From NCBI RefSeq assembly GCF_001006305.1, contig NZ_LBHJ01000018.1, positions 44,584 through 108,583 on the forward strand: a stretch of DNA of 64,000 nt. The letters are read 5' to 3'. Made by a program: the position numbers and the translations under genes. The notes beneath the pieces were generated by a model. That model was given only the letters and a program-made list of their open reading frames with translations, was not told the origin of the DNA and searched no databases. Source of the stretch: Silvibacterium bohemicum. GTDB taxonomy: Bacteria > Acidobacteriota > Terriglobia > Terriglobales > Acidobacteriaceae. Positions 26,608 through 34,289 of the stretch are shown one piece after another. Positions within the stretch are counted from its first letter, which is position 1, and each line of letters starts with the position of its first letter.

Positions 26608-29070
26608 TTATGAGTTGAGTGGGTTGGGGTAATCGTGAGCGAGTTGGATCAAACCTTGTTCCGGGCCGAAGCGGTTGAAGTAATCCTGTTTGCGGATGTT
26701 GTCGCGGGCGTTATTGGTGGCCATCCAATACGTCAGTGCATCGACTTCCAAAACCAATTTCTTAGTGCCGCTAGGCTGGATAAGCAGCAACTCGCGCTTG
26801 GGCACCAGCGACTCCAGCAGCTCAAGCTGGGTATCGTTCAACTGGAAGATTTCGGCGTACAGCTTGCGGTCGATGTTGGGGTTTGCGAGGAATATCTTGG
26901 TGGGGCAAGACTCATTGATGATGTGCAGCATGTCGGAAGCCGCCAACTCCACCACCGACTGCGTAGCGAGGATCATGGCCGCGTTCTTCTTACGCCACGT
27001 CTTCTCGGCGCGGGTGATCCAATCGCGGATGATTTTATTCTTAAGGAAGATCCACGCTTCATCGATCAGGAACGGCTTGAATGTGCCGACATTCTCCGAG
27101 GTTTCGATCTTCGAGGAAGCCCGCTGCAAGACATAAAAGAGCAGTGGCTCCAGGATGTCCGGGTAATCGCTCCATCCGTCGAAGTTGAAGGTCTGGAAGC
27201 GGGCGAAGGCCAGCGTGTCGTCTACGTTGTCGAAGAGATAGCCGAACTGTCCGGCCTGAGTCCAGCGGTGCAGGCGTTCTCCGAGGGGTCCGAGGATGGA
27301 CGCGAAATTGGTAAGCGTCCGAATCTCGCTCGGAAGTTTGTAGACGCGTTCCAGTCCTGCATAGAGCGCCTTCTCGTCGGCAGTGGTCAATTCATAGCGT
27401 CCGCCGCCTTCGATCAGTACGCGAAGGAAGAGAAATAGAAAATTGAGATTTTCGAGCGTGGGTTCGAGGGAGAATGGGTTGATGCTGAAGCCTGGGTTCT
27501 TGAGGCCGACGTTGAGGTACGATCCGCCGAAGGCCCGCGTCAGCGTCTCGTAGCTGCCGCCCAAATCGAAGACAAAGGTGAACGGTTCATACTTCTGCGC
27601 GGATTGAAGGATCATCGAGGCACAGAAGCTCTTACCACTCCCCGTAGCGCCGAGCATCAGCGTGTGAGCCACATCGCCGCTGTGGAGGTTCAGGTAGAAC
27701 GGGGTCCCATGCGTCGATTCAAGGACCGCGAGATATTCCCGCTCCAGATGCGGGTTCCATTGAGAGCCGCCATCGACCGTGAACAGAAACGAGAGGTCGG
27801 CATAGTTGCTATTGAGCGCCCACTGTTTGCGAAGGTTGAACTGCCTGTTGCCGGGGATGGTGGCGAAGAAGGCATTGAGCAGGTTGTAGCGTTCCTCGTA
27901 CAGCAGCCCGTCATGCTGGGTGAACAGCTTCTGGAACTCGGCGACGGTGTGCTCGACCCTCACATGGTCTTCGTCATAGATGACAACAGAAAGCGTGAAC
28001 TCGCCGAAGTTCTTGCCCTCCATGCCCATTGCTGTGAGCGCATTGCCAAGCTCCGCAACGGCAGCGGCTTTGGAATCGTCTACGAGGTTGTCCTGGTTGG
28101 CGGTGTTGCCACGGTCCTGAAGGTTCGATACGAAGCTGGTCTTCGAGTTGTGGTGATGGCGGCGGCGTGACGCGATTTCTTTCCGTGCCTTTTCATTTGT
28201 CACCGGATGCCACTCGGTAACGACGTGGAAGCTGGCCGGCACATCGAGCAGGCCTTGCAACAGCAGAGGGCGCGTTTCGCTGGGGAGCTCTTTCAGCGTG
28301 AGGACACGGACATAATCGTCATCGAGGCGGAGGTAGCCGCGATGGGCCTCCAGTTCCGAGTCGCACACCTGCCAGTCGAGATGGCGGGCATCGCACAACG
28401 GAGTGTCATTGATCTTGGAGGGGCGGAGGTTAGTGAGACGGCGCAGTATGCGAAACGTCTCCTCCGCCCCTGGCAGCTCGACCGTCATGAGGTCGTTTAG
28501 CTGTCCACTCAAACTGTTGGCCTTCTGCTGCAACCGCAGGCGGTCGCGCTCGATCTGCTCATAAAGCAACGTGCGTTCTTTGTTGCCGGAGAACAGTGCG
28601 CGCAAGTCACGAAGGGACGAGCGCGGGTGTTTCGGCAGCCCGGCGAGCGCGTGCAGCAGGCCGGTCTTCTGGAAGCTGCCATCGACCATGACGATCCAGA
28701 AGATTTCAATGGAATAGAGCCGGTCGGCCTTCGACGCGAGGAACGCGCTGCGCTGTTCGACAGCGGCGCGAACGAGCGGATTTTCATACTCCGCGTGCGG
28801 AATCGAAGGCCGGTTGTGTTTGAACAGGATTTGATACAGCCTGCACTTGTCGTCGATGGAGCGGAACGCGGCCTCCAGCCGCTTCACCGCATAGTCGAGA
28901 CCGGCATAGTCGAGGCTCTCGTAGTCGATGCCGCCGATACGCAACGCGCATCCGAGGTCGCCGCTCTTGGTGAGAAACGAGTGATCGTCCCAAAAGCCGT
29001 ACAGGTTCACTTGCGCGGCGAACGATCCCGCTTCCTTCCAGTCCTTCGTAATTGTTTCAACCTTGTACAT
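26608..29070 (-). CDS. trbE: Type IV secretion ATPase VirB4/TrbE
   Basis: 820 residues, normal for VirB4. Walker A is HTLMLGATGSGKSF in the middle of the protein; Walker B is KPFLIDEAWIFLKN, followed by the ATQSVVEL sensor region and FLANPNIDRKLYAEIFQLND. The N-terminal CagE/TrbE domain starts with SFAAQVNLYGFWDDHSFLTKSGDLGCALRIGGIDYESLD. It energises pilus assembly and substrate transfer at the inner membrane. Its start overlaps the end of trbD by 14 bases. Confidence 0.95.
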   Translation of the reverse strand: MYKVETITKDWKEAGSFAAQVNLYGFWDDHSFLTKSGDLGCALRIGGIDYESLDYAGLDYAVKRLEAAFRSIDDKCRLYQILFKHNRPSIPHAEYENPLVRAAVEQRSAFLASKADRLYSIEIFWIVMVDGSFQKTGLLHALAGLPKHPRSSLRDLRALFSGNKERTLLYEQIERDRLRLQQKANSLSGQLNDLMTVELPGAEETFRILRRLTNLRPSKINDTPLCDARHLDWQVCDSELEAHRGYLRLDDDYVRVLTLKELPSETRPLLLQGLLDVPASFHVVTEWHPVTNEKARKEIASRRRHHHNSKTSFVSNLQDRGNTANQDNLVDDSKAAAVAELGNALTAMGMEGKNFGEFTLSVVIYDEDHVRVEHTVAEFQKLFTQHDGLLYEERYNLLNAFFATIPGNRQFNLRKQWALNSNYADLSFLFTVDGGSQWNPHLEREYLAVLESTHGTPFYLNLHSGDVAHTLMLGATGSGKSFCASMILQSAQKYEPFTFVFDLGGSYETLTRAFGGSYLNVGLKNPGFSINPFSLEPTLENLNFLFLFLRVLIEGGGRYELTTADEKALYAGLERVYKLPSEIRTLTNFASILGPLGERLHRWTQAGQFGYLFDNVDDTLAFARFQTFNFDGWSDYPDILEPLLFYVLQRASSKIETSENVGTFKPFLIDEAWIFLKNKIIRDWITRAEKTWRKKNAAMILATQSVVELAASDMLHIINESCPTKIFLANPNIDRKLYAEIFQLNDTQLELLESLVPKRELLLIQPSGTKKLVLEVDALTYWMATNNARDNIRKQDYFNRFGPEQGLIQLAHDYPNPLNS

Positions 29071-29371
29071 TGCGCCTCGCTATGCGGACTTGCAGGGTGT
29101 CGGCTTTCATGGGGTCGTAGCGCCTGCGGAACTTACTGCTGTTGAACAGCACATGGAGAATCTCTATGTCGTGCTTGGTGGCAATGCGGGCGATGATGAC
29201 GCCCACGATGAACAGCCCGATGCCGCCGAGTAAGGAATGAAGCAGAGAGAAGATCGATCCTCCCGAGATCAGAGCGACGAAGAACAATCGCCGCTCTGCT
29301 CCCAGGACAGTCAGCGGCCTGTTCATGGCCTTGAAGACGGGGTTCACGCGACGTTCCGCTGACTGAGACAA
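29057..29371 (-). CDS. trbD: Type IV secretion protein VirB3/TrbD
   Basis: 104 residues, the size of VirB3. Two adjacent hydrophobic segments (RRLFFVALISGGSIFSLLHSLLGGIGLFIVGVIIA) near the N-terminus and the family's KHDIEILHVLFNSSKFRRRYDP motif follow. It sits between the pilin and VirB4 genes as in all VirB/Trb operons and overlaps the trbE start. Confidence 0.9.
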   Translation of the reverse strand: MSQSAERRVNPVFKAMNRPLTVLGAERRLFFVALISGGSIFSLLHSLLGGIGLFIVGVIIARIATKHDIEILHVLFNSSKFRRRYDPMKADTLQVRIARRNVQG

Positions 29372-29386
29372 TGGATCACCTCCTCT

Positions 29387-29722
29387 CTAGCTCGGAAAGA
29401 GCCAAGCCATGAAATTGACCGCGCCAATAGCCATTCCCACGCCGAAGACGATGCCGGCGAGGGTCTTCTTGGACTGACCTTCGCCGTAGGCGAACATCAA
29501 TCCACCGACGACGATGGCGACCAGGCTGAGGCCCTGGGCAATCGAGCCGGTGAAGGCGGTTTTGAGGACGTTGACTGCGTTGTCCCACGGATCGCTCCCG
29601 GTCGATTGGGCGTAGACCGGCAGGGCGGACAGCAGGAGCAGCGGGGCTGCATATCGGGATAGGTGGTGACTGCGTGCCAACTTAAGGACGCGGCTTCGCT
29701 TCGAAGGACGGGTGCTCTCCAT
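29387..29722 (-). CDS. trbC: Type IV secretion pilin VirB2/TrbC
   Basis: 111 residues. A long, basic signal region (RSRVLKLARSHHLSRYAAPLLLLSALPVYAQ) precedes a mature chain with two hydrophobic helices (GSIAQGLSLVAIVVGGLMFAYG and GIVFGVGMAIGAVNFMAWLF), the standard VirB2 pilin layout. ATG 29722 has AAGGAG in front; a longer reading frame upstream would add a non-signal extension. First structural gene of the transfer operon, so its promoter should lie in 29723-29988. Confidence 0.9.
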   Translation of the reverse strand: MESTRPSKRSRVLKLARSHHLSRYAAPLLLLSALPVYAQSTGSDPWDNAVNVLKTAFTGSIAQGLSLVAIVVGGLMFAYGEGQSKKTLAGIVFGVGMAIGAVNFMAWLFPS

Positions 29723-29988
29723 AGGAGGTCTCCTTGGGTGATGTACCGTCGAGTGGCCACTCTCGGTGTTTCGTGCTGGTTGTGAAGGTAAGAGCAGCGC
29801 GGCGAAATGGGAAATCATTATTTCGCGCGGAGGTATCACGAATTTTTATAACTTTGGATGGTGGTTGGAACGGCCACAAACGCAAGGCCAACGGGCAAGA
29901 AAGACAGGCGTGCAGGATGAACACACTCCTTCATTCCCACGATGAACAGCGAACAACGTGCGGGACGGAGGGAGTCAAGGCCGTGCGA

Positions 29989-30750
29989 TCACAAGGCTGC
30001 GGAATAGTTCGCCTTGACACACGCCGGGACGCACGCACCATCTACCGGACGTGGGAATGAAGAAGAGGACCTCCTCACGGAGATCCTCTCGGTCACTCGA
30101 TTCATGCGGCTCACGGCCTGCTCATAGTACGAATCGTCGAGCTCTACACCGCGATACTTACGGCCTGTCAGCAACGCTGCGGCGCATGTGCTGCCGCTAC
30201 CTGCAAAGGGATCGAGAACCAACTCGCCGGGCAACGTGAAGCTGCGAATCAACTGCGCGAGCGGCTCTACCGGCTTCTGCGTCGGATGCAGCTTGTTGCC
30301 GCTGTACGGCATATCGATTACATCCGCTACCGGCTGCTTCGGCAACGGCGGCCTGCCCTTCGCCAGCAAGTATGCCTGCTCGTGCCGATAGCTGAGGAAC
30401 CGGCTCTTTGAGCTATAGGTCTTGCGAAACACGATGTGTCCGACAGGCTGAAAACCCGCGTCTTTCCAGGCTGCGAAGAACTCGTCTACTTTCGTCCAGC
30501 TATAGAACATGATGGCTACGCGGTTCATCTTGAGTACCCTGTATGCCTCGCGCATCGCTGGCTTCAACCAGTCGGCGTTGGCATCGTTCTGGATGGTGCG
30601 GCCATCGCGGTCGCGGTAGTTCACCAGGTACGGCGGATCGGTAAGGATGAAATCGGCGCTATTGGCGGGCATCTCGTGCATCTTCTCGATGCAGTCGCCG
30701 TGAAGGATTGCGTTGACTGGAAGCTGCTGTTGGATCGTGTTCGTGTTCAT
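29989..30750 (-). CDS. Site-specific DNA methyltransferase (N6-adenine/N4-cytosine, beta class)
   Basis: About 253 residues. DPPY at 38-41 (motif IV) precedes the SAM-binding DPFAGSGST at about 180-188 (motif I), with GNKLHPTQKPVEPLAQLI between, the order of beta-class enzymes. ATG 30750 has GGAGTGACATC upstream and follows the same kind of structured leader as ssb. No restriction endonuclease is adjacent, so it is probably an orphan protecting the element during transfer. The C-terminal ~40 residues are a low-complexity Arg/Ser/Pro/Ala tail; the coding sequence there contains an internal hairpin at 30065-30088. Confidence 0.92.
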   Translation of the reverse strand: MNTNTIQQQLPVNAILHGDCIEKMHEMPANSADFILTDPPYLVNYRDRDGRTIQNDANADWLKPAMREAYRVLKMNRVAIMFYSWTKVDEFFAAWKDAGFQPVGHIVFRKTYSSKSRFLSYRHEQAYLLAKGRPPLPKQPVADVIDMPYSGNKLHPTQKPVEPLAQLIRSFTLPGELVLDPFAGSGSTCAAALLTGRKYRGVELDDSYYEQAVSRMNRVTERISVRRSSSSFPRPVDGACVPACVKANYSAAL

Positions 30751-30775
30751 GATGTCACTCCGTTTTGTGTGGTCT

Positions 30776-30967
30776 CCCGATGAGTCGGGACACTCCTGCG
30801 CTCTGCGCCGCGAGTGTGCCCCGCTCCCAAGTGCCAAGCGACGCATTTTCGGAGAGCCCTAAATAAAGTTTTCGCGTTCTTTGCGAAAAGTTTGTTTTGG
30901 CGAGGTCCCGAAAAAGCAAGTCGCGCCGTGCCGCAGGGCGCGGGATAAGCACCGAGCGAGTGACCGA
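30776..30967 (-). promoter_or_regulatory. Structured leader, copy B (upstream of the methyltransferase)
   Basis: Homologous to 19360-19585. Shared parts: the 20-base block 30936-30955, the hairpin core 30873-30885 inside a stem different from copy A (TTTTCGC/GCGAAAA), the GGG..ACACTC/GAGTGTCCC hairpin 30787-30822 whose loop differs but stays self-complementary, and the CCCGA-ctca-TCGGG hairpin 30776-30789 (minus-strand sense), sharing 30787-30789 with its neighbour. Conservation of pairing with changed sequence argues for function as RNA. Confidence 0.65.
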
Positions 30968-31040
30968 CTCAGAGCGAGACCATACGGTGGAGTGTTTTGA
31001 ACACGATGGCTATGCAACGACACCTGTTCAGCAAGAAATG

Positions 31041-31077
31041 TACCTTGCGAGAAAGGTATAAAAAAACGTGATACCTT
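31041..31077 (+). promoter_or_regulatory. Candidate operator upstream of the excisionase-like gene
   Basis: Three half-sites: TACCTT (31041-31046), AAGGTAT (31053-31059) and ATACCTT (31071-31077). They make one inverted repeat with a 6-base spacer and a second, 7-bp one with an 11-base spacer; the outer TACCTTGCGA/TACCTTCGCA copies are direct repeats 31 bases apart. Likely autoregulation or control of the divergent leader/methyltransferase promoter. Confidence 0.5.
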
Positions 31078-31092
31078 CGCACGAAATGATGA

Positions 31093-31410
31093 TTGGACGC
31101 TGACTGGGACTTCTCCGAGAATGCCCACATGCGCGGTTCTGCATACAAAGTATCGGCGGGGCATTGGAACGGTGGGCAGTGGACGGAGCCGGGGCCTCCT
31201 ATCGGAGATCCCGCCCTGGAACGGCACTACTCGGTCAACGAGATTGCTAAATCGTGGGGACTTAGCGGAAACACCATCCGCAGGATATTTGAGAAGGAAC
31301 CGGGTGTGATCGAGTGGGGTACGACGGAAACCCGGTTCTCGCGTGGCTATCGAACTTTGCGGATACCGGAGAGTGTCATGATGCGCGTCCACCAGCGTTT
31401 GCGAAAGTAA
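31093..31410 (+). CDS. Excisionase/MerR-like small HTH protein
   Basis: Up to 105 residues. The core ERHYSVNEIAKSWGLSGNTIRRIFEKEPGVIEWG followed by RGYRTLRIPESVMMRVHQRL is the helix-turn-helix plus wing arrangement of excisionase/HTH_17 proteins. A TTG at 31093 gives the full frame; ATG 31129 is an alternative that keeps the HTH intact. It points away from the methyltransferase and is preceded by the operator-like repeats at 31041-31077. A recombination-directionality factor for the tyrosine recombinase is an attractive guess, though it is 8 kb away; a plain regulator is also possible. Confidence 0.7.
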   Translation: MDADWDFSENAHMRGSAYKVSAGHWNGGQWTEPGPPIGDPALERHYSVNEIAKSWGLSGNTIRRIFEKEPGVIEWGTTETRFSRGYRTLRIPESVMMRVHQRLRK

Positions 31411-31459
31411 GCACAGGACTGTGTCATCGCTGCTGACACGATCGGCGCTCCTTGAAGTT

Positions 31460-31626
31460 GTAGTAGAAAACTACTGCAATCGTAGTAGAACCATACTGCG
31501 GTTCAATGGCAAACAAACGGGCAATTCGTCGTGGCAGACCTTCTCGAAAACCTTCTTCAGTTCAAAAGTGATGTTTACGTCACTTTATCCAGGTATTCGA
31601 CCCAAAAGTGATGTATTCATCACTTT
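31460..31626. repeat. Cluster of operator-like repeats between convergent genes
   Basis: Two 18-base near-copies beginning GTAGTAGAA and ending TACTGC (31460-31477, 31482-31499; 22-base period), each with a weak internal palindrome. Then two AAAGTGATG palindromes: 31565-31586 (one arm mismatch) and 31605-31626 (perfect 9-bp arms around TATT), their centres exactly 40 bases, about four helical turns, apart. The sequence contains only a 21-codon frame starting at 31506. Such arrays suit a repressor or partition-type protein. Confidence 0.6.
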
Positions 31627-31650
31627 CGCATTGGATGGGCGGCCCAAAAA

Positions 31651-32034
31651 TCAAGGTAGCTCGATCTCCTGAATGTCCACTGTTTCTTTGTGAAGATCGA
31701 TCTCAATCACACGATTGATGAGGTTCGTGCGTCCTGCTAAGTATTCAAGTCCAGCCCGGAACAATTGTCTTTGAACTTCTGGCCGCATCAACGGCAAGAT
31801 AATAACGAGTCCGGGATGAATTTCAGCTTTGCGTGAGAGTTTCCGAAAGTCCTGGGCGTTGTTGGTGACGAAGATCGAATCGTCCTGAAGCGCACGCTTC
31901 CATAGCTGCCAGTCTGGGGCACCCTTCAAGCCGAGATGCTCGATGTGGTAAGCGGTGTACCCCAGCCCGTTTGCGACTTCGACGAGGCTGGCATGAAGAC
32001 ACTCGTCGATCAGGAATGAGAGCGTATCAGGCAC
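31651..32034 (-). CDS. DUF5615 PIN-like toxin
   Basis: 127 residues with the DUF5615 (Mut7-C/PIN-like) layout: FLIDECLHASLVEVANGLGYTAYHIEHLGLKGAPDWQLWKRALQDDSIFVTNNAQDFRKL. The acidic residues in IDE and in AQDF are the expected metal ligands of the nuclease fold. It overlaps the preceding DUF433 gene by eight bases, the standard antitoxin-toxin pairing of this family. Predicted RNase toxin. Confidence 0.88.
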   Translation of the reverse strand: MPDTLSFLIDECLHASLVEVANGLGYTAYHIEHLGLKGAPDWQLWKRALQDDSIFVTNNAQDFRKLSRKAEIHPGLVIILPLMRPEVQRQLFRAGLEYLAGRTNLINRVIEIDLHKETVDIQEIELP

Positions 32035-32629
32035 GCTTTAGAGGATATGCCTTTCGTGCAATGACACGCGCCCCTCGCGGCAACCGTGTTTGAGCCTTAG
32101 GACCACGCCGGGGGTGAGCTTGCACGTAAAGCTCCGCCAACGCGATGTGCTCGCGTGTAAGGCTTGGATACCCTTCTAGAATCTCCTCGACCGATGCTCC
32201 TTGACTCCGCATCTCTGCGACGAGCTGCACAGGAATCCGCGTCCCGCGGATTACGGATGTCCCTCCCATGATCTCGGGGTCTTCGACGACCATCGCATGT
32301 GCTTTCTTATAGCTGGTCATCGCACTCTTGAGGTCCGTTCTGGCCCTGCGCACTTCGATGATGACTGCTTCGGATTCCTTGAGTTGGGGAATATTGGGTT
32401 GGGCAAGGACGGCACGATAGATGCGTCTGCGATATGCAAGTGGAAGCCGCCCTACGCCAAGCTGCTCCAGCTTCAAACAAAGCAGCCCATCACTGGAAAT
32501 GATCCGCTGCACAATGCGTCCAGAGCGTACTCTCCGCGATGGCACAGCGTCGTCCTCAAGCGCACGACGCACGGCGGTCAGTGGCAGCCCGGTAAGCAAC
32601 GATGCTTCATTCGGTGTATAGCCGGTCAT
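32027..32629 (-). CDS. DUF433 antitoxin
   Basis: 200 residues. The C-terminal part holds the DUF433 signature (EDPEIMGGTSVIRGTRIPVQLVAEMRSQGASVEEILEGYPSLTREHIALAELYVQAHP), a helical antitoxin domain. The N-terminal ~65 residues read as a MerR-like HTH (YTPNEASLLTGLPLTAVRRALEDDAVPSRRVRSGR), so the protein probably binds its own promoter. It is about twice as long as single-domain DUF433 proteins. The toxin gene follows with overlap. Confidence 0.88.
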   Translation of the reverse strand: MTGYTPNEASLLTGLPLTAVRRALEDDAVPSRRVRSGRIVQRIISSDGLLCLKLEQLGVGRLPLAYRRRIYRAVLAQPNIPQLKESEAVIIEVRRARTDLKSAMTSYKKAHAMVVEDPEIMGGTSVIRGTRIPVQLVAEMRSQGASVEEILEGYPSLTREHIALAELYVQAHPRRGPKAQTRLPRGARVIARKAYPLKRA

Positions 32630-32890
32630 GGATGGTTCCCCTTGCCTAATTCTACCCCATGAGGGACATAAATAGCGATTGCACTTGGCTCACTACGCAG
32701 CATTCGCCGCAAGAGCTTTCTTCCCTGCCGTGGGTGTGGTCGGGCGTTTGACACCAAATATACTTTCGTATTATCTTCGCCAAGCACTCTTCTTGGAGAA
32801 ACTGCCTGGATTCCCACAGAGGTATAGATTCGTTTGTTCGATATAGGATTGGTAGAACTCAAACGACTTCCCGCAACATGACGTTCAACC

Positions 32891-33211
32891 TTGACAGTTG
32901 GCTACTCCACAAAGGCGCTGAGAAACATGGCGGGGAGTAAAACTCTTCCAGCCCACAAGTACGGTAGAGCGGTTGGCGCGGCATTTCACGCTAGGCTCGC
33001 TGATGTTTGGGCTGCCCGCAATGTGGCTGAACTTCCGCTTTGGGAAACGGTATCCGGTACTCCCAACAGATTCTTAGTTCCGGTCGCTGAGGGCTGTTTT
33101 TTGGTTTTTGAGTCAAATCACGCCGCCTATCGCGAGGCGGGTACAACCATGGCGGTCAACTGGCGGCAGGTAACACGAGTTAAACTGTTAGAGGTGAGGT
33201 TCAATGGCTAA
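32891..33211 (+). CDS. HigB/RelE-like toxin
   Basis: About 106 residues. The pattern YSTKALRNMAGSKTLPAHKYGRAVGAAFHARLADVWAARNVAELPL resembles HigB-type 'killer' proteins (a Lys-rich start, then a YG..A..L..RLADL.AA helix); the C-terminal strands are WETVSGTPNRFLVPVAEGCFLVFE and WRQVTRVKLLEVRF. The start is a TTG without a clear ribosome site; no in-frame ATG lies upstream. It overlaps the HigA-type gene by eight bases, supporting a toxin-antitoxin operon. Confidence 0.7.
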   Translation: MTVGYSTKALRNMAGSKTLPAHKYGRAVGAAFHARLADVWAARNVAELPLWETVSGTPNRFLVPVAEGCFLVFESNHAAYREAGTTMAVNWRQVTRVKLLEVRFNG

Positions 33212-34289
33212 TACCGCATTTCGTCCGAATTGGGCATCGCCTCCAGGGGAAACGATTCGCGCCGTTCTTCACGCGAAGGGTGTAGGCATTGATGTTTTTC
33301 GGCTTGAGATAGGTCTCAATGAGAGACAAGCTACGGATCTACTTGCGGGCGTGTTACCAGTGACACCCGTCATTGCGAAAAACCTAGCGAAATCGGTTGG
33401 TTCCACTGCGCACTTCTGGCTTGAGCGTCAAAAGCAATATCGGGACAGTTTGGAAGAGTTAGCGGCTGCCGAACCGGAGTTGGGCGAATGGAGCGCGACT
33501 TTCCCGGTAAAGAAGATGATTGACTCGGGTTGGCTACCTAAGCCCTATGCAAAAGGCGATGTGGCTTTTGAGCTACTTGATTATTTCGACATAGGGAGTG
33601 TAGAAGAGTGGCGTAAAAAGTATCCTACTCGTCTCGGGCTTGCGAAATTCAGGACATCGTCGGCATTTCAGAATGATATGCCGACGACGTTGGCTTGGAT
33701 CCGTCGTGGAGAGTTGCTTGCCGAAGATATCGAGTGCGCAAAATGGGATCGGCAAAGCTTCTCCACTAGCCTACGAGAACTGAAGCCACTTTCTAAAATT
33801 GAAGACCCAAAGAAATTTCTTCCTGTTCTTCAGAGAGAATGTGCGAGACACGGTGTAGCAGTCATAGTGAGCCGATCTATTCCTGGTTGTGCAGCCAGCG
33901 GTGCGACCCTCATGCTGAGTGAAGATAAGGCCCTACTTTTATTGAGTGCCAGATTTCTCTCAGATGATCAATTCTGGTTTTCATTTTTTCATGAGGCTGG
34001 ACACTTGGTATTGCACGGAGACGAACCTCATATTGAGCAAGAGAGTGCCTTAACTCCTAAGCAAGAGGCTGAGGCGAATCAATTCGCAGAAAAGATCATT
34101 CTGGAACCTGGGGGTGAGGCTACTCTGAAAGCCATCAGGGTCAATCCATTCTCAATAGCTAGGCTCGCACGCCAATGCAACGTTTCTGCCGGTGTGATCG
34201 TCGGGCAGCTTCAACATCAAGAACGGATCTCTCCGAAACTGTTCAACAAGTTCAAGACACGTTACAACGTGAGTAGCTTCACCCTCTAA
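33204..34289 (+). CDS. HigA-type antitoxin fused to ImmA/IrrE metallopeptidase
   Basis: 361 residues. The N-terminus is a HigA-like XRE domain (PPGETIRAVLHAKGVGIDVFRLEIGLNERQATDLLAGVLPVTPVIAKNLAKSVGSTAHFWLERQKQYRD). The C-terminal half is an M78/ImmA-IrrE protease: FFHEAGHLVLHGDE supplies the zinc-binding HExxH (HEAGH) and a downstream Glu-rich helix (QEAEANQFAEKIIL) gives the third ligand. Such proteins control transfer or phage induction by cleaving a repressor, or self-regulate an antitoxin. It is translationally coupled to the HigB-like gene and converges on the thymine-pyrophosphorylase-like gene (11-base overlap of coding ends). Confidence 0.85.
   Translation: MANTAFRPNWASPPGETIRAVLHAKGVGIDVFRLEIGLNERQATDLLAGVLPVTPVIAKNLAKSVGSTAHFWLERQKQYRDSLEELAAAEPELGEWSATFPVKKMIDSGWLPKPYAKGDVAFELLDYFDIGSVEEWRKKYPTRLGLAKFRTSSAFQNDMPTTLAWIRRGELLAEDIECAKWDRQSFSTSLRELKPLSKIEDPKKFLPVLQRECARHGVAVIVSRSIPGCAASGATLMLSEDKALLLLSARFLSDDQFWFSFFHEAGHLVLHGDEPHIEQESALTPKQEAEANQFAEKIILEPGGEATLKAIRVNPFSIARLARQCNVSAGVIVGQLQHQERISPKLFNKFKTRYNVSSFTL

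Noticed and set aside
19930..30750. Restriction-modification systems formed by the two methyltransferases
   Set aside because: No endonuclease gene lies next to either; both look like orphan methyltransferases.
30859..31392. 177-codon minus-strand frame opposite the HTH gene and leader B
   Set aside because: Overlaps the well-supported excisionase-like gene and the structured leader; residue composition is not protein-like.
31411..31650. CRISPR-like repeats
   Set aside because: Only two copies of each of two unrelated short repeats with no regular spacers and no cas genes.
32626..32862. 78-codon frame upstream of the DUF433 gene
   Set aside because: No family, overlaps the antitoxin start and its likely promoter.
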